In this document: piece by piece, positions 1 through 5,176 of the stretch
Position numbering within the stretch: the first letter of the stretch is position 1
Layout: each line of letters begins with the position of its first letter
From: an uncultured Bacteroidota bacterium
GTDB taxonomy: Bacteria; Bacteroidota; Bacteroidia; Bacteroidales; P3
Reading direction: 5' to 3'
DNA: 10,314 bases
Assembly (NCBI GenBank): GCA_900546465.1
Contig: URCX01000065.1
Coordinates: 1-10,314 of the forward strand
The notes under the pieces: generated by a model
What the model was told of the DNA's origin: nothing
Seen by the model: only the letters and a program-made list of their open reading frames with translations
Database searches by the model: none
Made by a program: the position numbers and the translations under genes

Positions 1-32
1 GTATTTATATGACATAATAAAGCGTTTTTGCT

Positions 33-40
33 TATATTTG
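33..40 (+). promoter_or_regulatory. Bacteroidota -7 box upstream of hairpin leader
   Basis: TATATTTG matches the Bacteroidota housekeeping -7 consensus TAnnTTTG at every fixed position. No good -33 TTTG lies 17-23 bases upstream, so the call rests on the -7 box alone. A start about 7 bases downstream would place the RNA 5' end at the foot of the 41-161 hairpin and could give the 328-1352 gene pair a leader of roughly 280 bases. Confidence 0.4.
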
Positions 41-161
41 AGAGTGCGAAATCTGGACAATTTCGTTAATAACCAATCAATGTAAAGCAGTAAACGCTCA
101 CGATGATTATTCGTGGGCTTTACTTATTTGATTGGTTAGGTAGTCCAGAACCTCGCATTCT
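41..161 (+). ncRNA. Long imperfect hairpin: candidate structured RNA or leader
   Basis: Five nested pairing blocks can be read directly: 41-48 with 154-161 (one G-T pair), 52-58 with 143-149, 70-80 with 128-138 (11 perfect pairs), 90-94 with 119-123, and 96-103 with 111-118 (one G-T pair) around the loop TGATTAT at 104-110. That is 39 pairs in 121 nt, with an asymmetric bubble 59-69/139-142 and a bulged C at 95. A -7 promoter box ends at base 40, which suggests the structure is transcribed. It could be a small RNA (its single rod with a central bubble recalls 6S RNA in outline only), a structured 5' leader of the downstream genes, or a near-palindromic MITE-like repeat. I do not recognise the family. 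The strand is assigned from the promoter. Confidence 0.45.
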
Positions 162-189
162 GATAAGAAGAAAAAGTCCCACGTTTTTT

Positions 190-279
190 ATGTCCGTACG
201 CAAAGGGAAGAAACAAAGCGGGCGAAGTTCGCAAAATATAAATCGTCTTTGGGACTTGGGCGGAGATAAAAACAAGTAA
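190..279 (+). CDS. Possible 29-residue basic small protein
   Basis: An ATG at 190 opens 29 codons ending in TAA (277-279), giving a basic peptide that starts MSVRKGKKQSGRSS and ends DLGGDKNK. No family is recognised, there is no signal peptide or membrane segment, and no Shine-Dalgarno sequence is visible; an A-rich stretch and a T6 run precede it. It lies between the hairpin leader and the zinc-ribbon gene on the same strand, so it could be a genuine small protein or just an unselected ORF in the leader. The length alone is not significant. Confidence 0.2.
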   Translation: MSVRKGKKQSGRSSQNINRLWDLGGDKNK

Positions 280-293
280 AATCAATTAAACCG

Positions 294-335
294 ATGAGCC
301 GATGGGATATAACCGGCATGAACAGAAATGGATAA
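294..335 (+). CDS. Possible 13-residue leader peptide overlapping next start
   Basis: ATG at 294 encodes MSRWDITGMNRNG and stops at TAA 333-335, so its end overlaps the ATG (328) of the zinc-ribbon gene in another frame. Such an overlap could couple translation of the downstream gene, but an ORF this short can easily arise by chance. No homology is recognised. Confidence 0.12.
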   Translation: MSRWDITGMNRNG

Positions 336-708
336 TACTTTTGTAAAGTGTCCAAAATGCGGTAACGAATACCCAATGGATAACAAGAAATGCCCGGATT
401 GTGAAACGTCAAATCCGACATTAAATGAACCAAGATTAACCGAAATGGGAGTGGATAGTTTTGATGTGGATAATTCCGCCGAGAAATGGTTAAAAAACAT
501 TACAGATGGAATTTTAGCAGTCTGCATAATTGCAGCCGTTATCATTCTTCTTGCTACATTCACGGGCGAAATGAATGTAGTACTCGGATTATCGTCTTCT
601 TTGTCGATGCTTGTCGGCAGTTTAGTCCTACGTTTCTTCGTTTATGTGATTTGCAACATATCCGAAAAATTATCCCAAATCAGTAATCAGATAGCAAGTA
701 AAAAGTAA
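328..708 (+). CDS. Zinc-ribbon protein with two membrane segments
   Basis: A 126-residue protein of unknown role. The N-terminus carries a zinc ribbon with the pairs CPKC (Cys8, Cys11) and CPDC (Cys22, Cys25), which in this class of small proteins usually binds one Zn for structure or contacts a partner. An acidic linker follows (about 30-55). Residues 62-78 form a clear hydrophobic helix, and 84-108 a second one, so it is probably an inner-membrane protein with the ribbon and the short Lys-rich tail on the same side. The ATG at 328 leaves the ribbon intact and no longer in-frame start is evident. Its stop is 5 bases before the next ATG, so it is probably co-transcribed with the DUF4468 gene. 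The exact function cannot be read from the sequence; a real gene is very likely. Confidence 0.8.
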   Translation: MDNTFVKCPKCGNEYPMDNKKCPDCETSNPTLNEPRLTEMGVDSFDVDNSAEKWLKNITDGILAVCIIAAVIILLATFTGEMNVVLGLSSSLSMLVGSLVLRFFVYVICNISEKLSQISNQIASKK

Positions 709-713
709 GCACT

Positions 714-1352
714 ATGAAAAAAGTAGTATTTTCACTCATCACTTTTGTGATGTTTTCGGTGTCGGTTTTTGGTCAAATAATGACCGAAAAAGAGTTGAGA
801 AAATATGCCATTGAACGTTATAGCGACGATTGGGAAAAAGCTGCTCAAAATATAGCTTCACAAGCTACACTCGATAAGAATGGTGCGTTGTCTTTTTCGC
901 AGATAATTGATGCAAAAGGTAAGACCAAAGACCAACTCTATGTGATTTTGAATTACTGGTTCTCGACAACGTTCAAAGATGCCAAAAACGCTATCGAACT
1001 CAACGACAAAGAGACAGGTACTATCATTGCAAAAATCGGAATAGGAAGAATTGCAGAAGGATTTACATACCGTAAACATCTCAATGCAGAACCGATTTTG
1101 AAATGCGATATAAAAGATGGAAAAGTAAGAGTTACTTATACTGTGCAATCATATTTGTACCGAGATAATCGTCCACGAAGAGACGAGTGGTTTATATCTG
1201 ATTGCTACCCATTCAACTCCAAGAGTAAACACAACAAAAGCATGTGTTGCGAAGCACTTGTGCAAGTCGTTGCTTATTCCAATGTCATAATGCAAAATAT
1301 CGAAGAGAGCATTAAAAACGGAGTTATCGGAAACGAAACCGAAGAATGGTAA
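714..1352 (+). CDS. Secreted DUF4468-like protein
   Basis: A 212-residue protein with a signal peptide: a short MKK n-region, a hydrophobic core at 4-18, and probable signal peptidase I cleavage after Gly20 with Gln at +1, a common Bacteroidota arrangement. Residues about 58-150 (from LSFSQIIDAKGK through DQLY, WFSTTFKDA and DGKVRVTYT) resemble DUF4468, a TBP-like-fold domain found in many Bacteroidales exported proteins of unknown function. The mature protein holds Cys131, Cys164, Cys178 and Cys179, which could form disulfides in the periplasm. It follows the zinc-ribbon gene by 5 bases and ends 19 bases before an intrinsic terminator, so the two probably form a short unit. The family call comes from remembered motif layout, not from a search; no catalytic role is suggested. 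Confidence 0.8.
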   Translation: MKKVVFSLITFVMFSVSVFGQIMTEKELRKYAIERYSDDWEKAAQNIASQATLDKNGALSFSQIIDAKGKTKDQLYVILNYWFSTTFKDAKNAIELNDKETGTIIAKIGIGRIAEGFTYRKHLNAEPILKCDIKDGKVRVTYTVQSYLYRDNRPRRDEWFISDCYPFNSKSKHNKSMCCEALVQVVAYSNVIMQNIEESIKNGVIGNETEEW

Positions 1353-1371
1353 ATAATTCCCGTATAAACTC

Positions 1372-1400
1372 AAAAGAGCGGTGTAATGCCGCTCTTTTTT
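1372..1400 (+). terminator. Intrinsic terminator after the DUF4468 gene
   Basis: The ten-base arm AAAAGAGCGG (1372-1381) pairs perfectly with CCGCTCTTTT (1389-1398) around a 7-base loop. The strand continues into a run of six T (1395-1400). It starts 19 bases after the stop at 1352 and separates the first gene pair from the pgk unit. The A-run at its 5' side means it could also stop transcription on the other strand. Confidence 0.85.
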
Positions 1401-1420
1401 CGTATTGCAAAGGTTTATTG

Positions 1421-1453
1421 TCTTATATGTGCAAGGTGTGTTTTCTTATATGT
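1421..1453 (+). repeat. Direct repeat TCTTATATGT upstream of pgk
   Basis: TCTTATATGT occurs at 1421-1430 and again at 1444-1453, 23 bases from start to start, in the 200-base stretch between the terminator and pgk. The second copy runs into TATGTTTT (1449-1456), which fits the -7 consensus except for the last base. The pair could be an operator with a promoter, but AT-rich chance similarity is possible. Confidence 0.25.
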
Positions 1454-1569
1454 TTTTGTTTGAAGGAGGTGTGGAACGATGTGCATTGATGTTTCGTGTT
1501 CCCGATAAGGCGAGACGTATGTCGGTTGAAATTTTCGAGGCGGGTGAACCGTATGTTGCGGATAAGTGT

Positions 1570-1577
1570 TACCTTTG
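1570..1577 (+). promoter_or_regulatory. Probable -7 box of the pgk promoter
   Basis: TACCTTTG fits TAnnTTTG exactly. A start about 7 bases downstream gives a leader of about 20 nt before the pgk ATG at 1603. This also argues that the in-frame codons upstream of 1603 are not translated. No convincing -33 element lies 17-23 bases upstream. Confidence 0.4.
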
Positions 1578-1602
1578 TGGAAAATTTCAAACAAGCAAGG
1601 AT

Positions 1603-2796
1603 ATGAAGAGTATAAAGGATGTAAACTTCGCAGGCAGAAAGGTTCTGTTGCGTGTGGATTTCAATGTGCCGGTTGACGAGCATAAAAATATAACCGACGA
1701 TACGAGGATATGTGAGGCAATGCCTACTGTCAACAAACTGTTGAACGACGGGGCTTCCATTATATTGATGGCTCATTTCGGCCGTCCGAAAAAAGGCGGT
1801 TTTGAAGCCGATTTGAGTTTGAAGCCTGTGGCAGATTATTTGTCGGGTATCATCAAAAAGCCTGTGGTATTCACTCAAAGCCTTGACTTTACCGAGATAA
1901 AATCTTTGGCAAACGGTTTGAAGGGTGGAGATGTAATGATGTTGGAAAACATTCGCTTCTACCCCGAAGAGACAAAGGGCGATGTGGAATTTGCAAAGAC
2001 TTTGGCTTCTTTGGGAGATTGCTATGTGAATGACGCATTCGGTGCAGCTCACAGGGAGCATGCTTCAACGGCTACGATAGCCCGTTTCTTCCCTAAGGAC
2101 AAGTATTTCGGTCTTTTGATGGAGCATGAAATTCTTAACCTTACCCGTTTGATGACAAAGCCTGCAAAGCCTTTTACTGCCATAATCGGCGGCAGCAAAA
2201 TCTCCTCCAAGATAGATGTAATCAAAAATCTGTTGCCTTTGGTCGATAATCTGATTATAGGAGGCGGCATGAGCTATACTTTTGCAAAGGCTGCGGGAAA
2301 ACGTATAGGCAATTCGATTTGCGAGGACGACAAATTGCAGGTGGCTTTGGATTTGAAGGAAGAGGCAAAGAAAGAGAATGTAAAACTTTACCTGCCTGTG
2401 GATATATTGGCGGGTGATTCTTTCTCTAATGATTGCAATGTGAAGTATTGTTCCGAAGTGGATATTCCCGATGGTTGGGAAGGAATGGACGCAGGCGATA
2501 AGACGATAGAATTATTCGGCAAGGTAATTCTCGAATCCTCCACAATACTTTGGAACGGTCCTGTCGGAGTGTTTGAATTTGAGACCTTTGCCAAAGGAAC
2601 CAACAGTATTGCAGAATTTGTTGCCAAAGCAACCGAGAAAGGAGCCTTTGCGGCAGTCGGCGGTGGCGATAGTGTTTCCGCAGTCAAGAAATCAGGATTT
2701 GCAGATAAGATTTCATATATCTCCACAGGCGGAGGAGCAATGTTGGAATACTTGGAAGGAAAGACTTTACCGGGAATAAAGGCCATAACGGACTGA
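1603..2796 (+). CDS. pgk: Phosphoglycerate kinase
   Basis: A 397-residue phosphoglycerate kinase, the cytosolic glycolytic enzyme that transfers phosphate from 1,3-bisphosphoglycerate to ADP and also works in reverse for gluconeogenesis. Family motifs in order: RVDFNVP (17-23) and HFGRPK (58-63) at the substrate site, ENIRFYPEE (115-123), NDAFGAAHREHAST (143-156), GGSKISSKI (196-204), WNGPVGVFE (317-325), GGGDS (353-357) and STGGGAMLE (374-382) at the nucleotide side. The frame is open back to 1405, but the extra 66 codons resemble nothing in the family. ATG 1603 gives the usual N-terminus (strand 1 with NFAGRKVLLRVDFN) and the usual length of about 395-420. It is the first gene of a five-gene plus-strand unit, with the next gene starting 20 bases after its stop. 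Confidence 0.97.
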   Translation: MKSIKDVNFAGRKVLLRVDFNVPVDEHKNITDDTRICEAMPTVNKLLNDGASIILMAHFGRPKKGGFEADLSLKPVADYLSGIIKKPVVFTQSLDFTEIKSLANGLKGGDVMMLENIRFYPEETKGDVEFAKTLASLGDCYVNDAFGAAHREHASTATIARFFPKDKYFGLLMEHEILNLTRLMTKPAKPFTAIIGGSKISSKIDVIKNLLPLVDNLIIGGGMSYTFAKAAGKRIGNSICEDDKLQVALDLKEEAKKENVKLYLPVDILAGDSFSNDCNVKYCSEVDIPDGWEGMDAGDKTIELFGKVILESSTILWNGPVGVFEFETFAKGTNSIAEFVAKATEKGAFAAVGGGDSVSAVKKSGFADKISYISTGGGAMLEYLEGKTLPGIKAITD

Positions 2797-2816
2797 TTTT
2801 ATAAGGATAAGAAGCA

Positions 2817-3572
2817 ATGAGAAAAACAGCAATAGTTACAGGAGCAAGTTCAGGCATCGGCAGAGCGCTTGCAATCAAGTTAGCCGAAAACGGATACGAC
2901 CTCGTGATTACGGGAAGACGAACAGACAGACTTGCCGATTTGGAGAAGGAATTGAAGAAAGCAGGGGCTGATGTATTAAGCCTCGGTTTCGATGTCAGCA
3001 AATGCGAAGAAGTGAAATCCAATCTCGGAACGCTTTCCGGCAAATGGGCAAAGATTGATTTGCTTGTGAACAATGCCGGCGGTGCTTTGGGGAAAGAGCC
3101 TATTCAGGAAGGTGCCATAGAGGATTGGGACAGAATGATAGATACCAATGTCAAGGGTTTGCTGTACGTAAGCAGGATAATACTTCCGATGATGTGCCGA
3201 AATAATGGCGGTCATATAGTCAACCTCTGTTCCATCGCAGGCAAACAAGTCTATGCAGAGGGCAATGTTTACTGTGCCTCTAAACATGCGGTTGATGCCA
3301 TAAGCAAAGCAATCAGAATCGACGCACTTCCATACGGGGTTAAGGTAACAAACATCTGCCCGGGAGCCGTTGAAACAGAATTTTCAATAGTAAGATTTCA
3401 TGGAGACGAAGAAAAAGCGGCAGCAACATACAAAGGCTTCACACCGCTTACGGCAGAGGATATAGCAGATACAATATATTATTGCGTATCTCTCCCTGCA
3501 CATGTCTGCATCAATGATTTGACAATAATGCCTACGGCACAAGCCGACTCGGCTCACTTTTTCAAGAAATAG
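2817..3572 (+). CDS. Short-chain dehydrogenase/reductase, YdfG-like
   Basis: A 251-residue classical SDR, probably an NADP-dependent dehydrogenase of the YdfG type (serine/3-hydroxy acids), cytosolic. The Rossmann motif TGASSGIG is at 8-15, the pair Arg34-Arg35 after strand 2 favours NADP, and NNAG is at 85-88. The catalytic set is Asn111 region, Ser139, Tyr152 and Lys156 (YCASK), with Ser139 exactly 13 residues before the Tyr as usual. The C-terminal part (ETEFSIVRFHGDEEKA, LPAHVCINDL, MPTAQ) follows the E. coli YdfG pattern closely, as does the length (248 there). The substrate cannot be settled from sequence. The gene starts 20 bases after pgk and ends 6 bases before meaB, so co-transcription is likely. 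Confidence 0.92.
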   Translation: MRKTAIVTGASSGIGRALAIKLAENGYDLVITGRRTDRLADLEKELKKAGADVLSLGFDVSKCEEVKSNLGTLSGKWAKIDLLVNNAGGALGKEPIQEGAIEDWDRMIDTNVKGLLYVSRIILPMMCRNNGGHIVNLCSIAGKQVYAEGNVYCASKHAVDAISKAIRIDALPYGVKVTNICPGAVETEFSIVRFHGDEEKAAATYKGFTPLTAEDIADTIYYCVSLPAHVCINDLTIMPTAQADSAHFFKK

Positions 3573-3578
3573 AAACCG

Positions 3579-4682
3579 ATGTACGATAAAATAATAGACG
3601 AAGGCAATCCCGACAGTGCTTTGAGTGTAAAGAGTGCAATGGGCAAAAAACCTTCCGACATCAACTCAGAGTATCTTGCAAAGCTGAAAAAGCGTAAGGA
3701 AATCAGCGTTGACGAGTATGTGGAGGGTATATTGAATTCCGACAGGGTGATGTTGTCGCAGGCAATCACCCTTGTGGAAAGCAATCTCGCCAAACACCAG
3801 CAAAAGGCTCAGCGAATAATCGAACGCTGTTTGCCTTATGCAGGAAAGAGTATAAGAGTCGGCATAACGGGAGTACCCGGTGTTGGTAAGAGTACGACTA
3901 TTGAAGCATTGGGAGTCAAGCTCACTCGCAGCGGACACAAGTTGGCAGTCTTGGCAATAGACCCTACGAGCGAGAAAACCAAAGGAAGCATATTGGGAGA
4001 CAAGACCCGTATGGAGGAATTGGCGAATGACCCGAACGCATTCATTCGTCCCTCTCCTTCGGCAGGCAGTTTAGGCGGCGTTGCCCGCAAAACACGTGAG
4101 ACGATAATCCTTTGCGAAGCAGCCGGCTTCGATGTGGTTTTCGTGGAGACTGTCGGAGTGGGACAAAGCGAAGTTGTAGCTCATTCAATGGTCGATTTCT
4201 TCCTGCTTTTGCAACTTTCCAATGCAGGAGACGAGCTTCAAGGTATCAAGAGAGGCATTATGGAAATGGCAGACGCCATTTCCATAAACAAAGCCGAGCT
4301 TGACCCCGAGCGGGCTGAACTTGCGGCAACGCAATACCGCAGTGCCCTTTCTTTGTTTCCAAAGAACGAGAACGGTTGGAAGCCGATTGTATTCACCTCA
4401 TCGGCATATACAGGCAGCGGAATAGAAAAAATGTGGGAGACTGTGATGGATTACGTTGCCCAAACCAAGGCAAACGGCTTCTTTTACAAGAAAAGAAACG
4501 AACAAAACCTCAGAATACTTACCGAAACCATCAACAACACTCTTACGGAACGCTTCTATGATTCATCTTTCGTTGAAGAACGTTTGGAGAAACTGAAAAA
4601 CGATGTATTGGAAGACCGCATCTCTGCATACATGGCAGCACAAAAATTATTGGACGGGTATTTTGAAAGTCTGGCAAAGTAA
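3579..4682 (+). CDS. meaB: Methylmalonyl-CoA mutase-associated GTPase MeaB
   Basis: A 367-residue G3E-class P-loop GTPase of the MeaB/ArgK family, the chaperone that protects and gates cobalamin loading of adenosylcobalamin-dependent methylmalonyl-CoA mutase in the cytosol. Walker A is GVPGVGKST (98-106); AIDPTS (126-131) and GSILGDKTRM (136-145) follow; PSPSAGSLGGVARKTRE spans 158-174; the switch/Walker B-like ETVGVGQSE is at 190-198; the base-recognition motif is NKAE (237-240). The N-terminal about 80 residues form the helical arm and the C-terminal about 70 the dimerisation region typical of MeaB. Glu instead of the usual Asp in NKxD is a mild oddity. No mutase gene is in the window, so mutA/mutB would be elsewhere. 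Gaps to both neighbours are 6 bases. Confidence 0.95.
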   Translation: MYDKIIDEGNPDSALSVKSAMGKKPSDINSEYLAKLKKRKEISVDEYVEGILNSDRVMLSQAITLVESNLAKHQQKAQRIIERCLPYAGKSIRVGITGVPGVGKSTTIEALGVKLTRSGHKLAVLAIDPTSEKTKGSILGDKTRMEELANDPNAFIRPSPSAGSLGGVARKTRETIILCEAAGFDVVFVETVGVGQSEVVAHSMVDFFLLLQLSNAGDELQGIKRGIMEMADAISINKAELDPERAELAATQYRSALSLFPKNENGWKPIVFTSSAYTGSGIEKMWETVMDYVAQTKANGFFYKKRNEQNLRILTETINNTLTERFYDSSFVEERLEKLKNDVLEDRISAYMAAQKLLDGYFESLAK

Positions 4683-4688
4683 GTTGAT

Positions 4689-5132
4689 ATGATTAAAATC
4701 GGATTACGGAATTTCTTAGGCTTTATCGGAGTATTTATTTTGCTGTCCGCATGTTCGCTCAGCAAGAAAGAGAAAGTCGTAAAGGCAGATGACACAATGC
4801 TTTTCAATAACGAATGGAGGCTTGTGAAGATGGGTTCCAAGAATATGAAATATGAAGAGGGTTGTGAGCCTATAACCCTCTTGCTTACTTCGGAACCGGA
4901 AAATGTAAGCGGATTTTCGGGTTGCAATCGCTACTTCGGTAAGTTCGCAACCAAGAAAAATAAACTTTCTTTCAAGCAAATGGCTTGTACATTGATGGCT
5001 TGCCCGCAACAGGACATGAATTTGGAAGACAGGTATCTGCAATTACTCGACAAGGTTAACTCTTTCACCCTGCAGAATGATACTTTGATGTTGCTGAAAG
5101 ACGATAAGGTATTGTTGATTTTTGAGAAATAA
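4689..5132 (+). CDS. META-domain (HslJ-like) lipoprotein
   Basis: A 147-residue lipoprotein. The signal peptide ends in the lipobox LLSAC with the lipidated Cys22. Residues after it (SLSKKEK) are basic, not the acidic run linked to surface export in Bacteroidota, so a periplasm-facing location is more likely. Residues about 37-146 match the META domain (DUF306, HslJ type): NNEWRL at the start, SGFSGCNRYFGKF (92-ish loop with the conserved GCNRYFG), the MACP turn, and a C-terminal LLKDDKVLLIFEK strand. HslJ-type proteins are linked to heat and novobiocin resistance in E. coli, but a role here is not known. The two Cys of GC and ACP typically pair. It begins 6 bases after meaB and lies 44 bases before priA. 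Confidence 0.9.
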   Translation: MIKIGLRNFLGFIGVFILLSACSLSKKEKVVKADDTMLFNNEWRLVKMGSKNMKYEEGCEPITLLLTSEPENVSGFSGCNRYFGKFATKKNKLSFKQMACTLMACPQQDMNLEDRYLQLLDKVNSFTLQNDTLMLLKDDKVLLIFEK

Positions 5133-5176
5133 CATGCTTTACAGCCTTTTGACAAATCGGAAACACAAAGACGCTG

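Noticed and set aside
41..161. Retron msr-msd or CRISPR-related RNA
   Set aside because: No reverse transcriptase or cas gene is near, there are no regularly spaced repeats, and the hairpin lacks flanking msr-type stem-loops.
1405..1602. N-terminal extension of pgk by up to 66 codons
   Set aside because: The extra residues match nothing in the PGK family, a -7 box lies inside the stretch at 1570-1577, and ATG 1603 gives the usual protein length.
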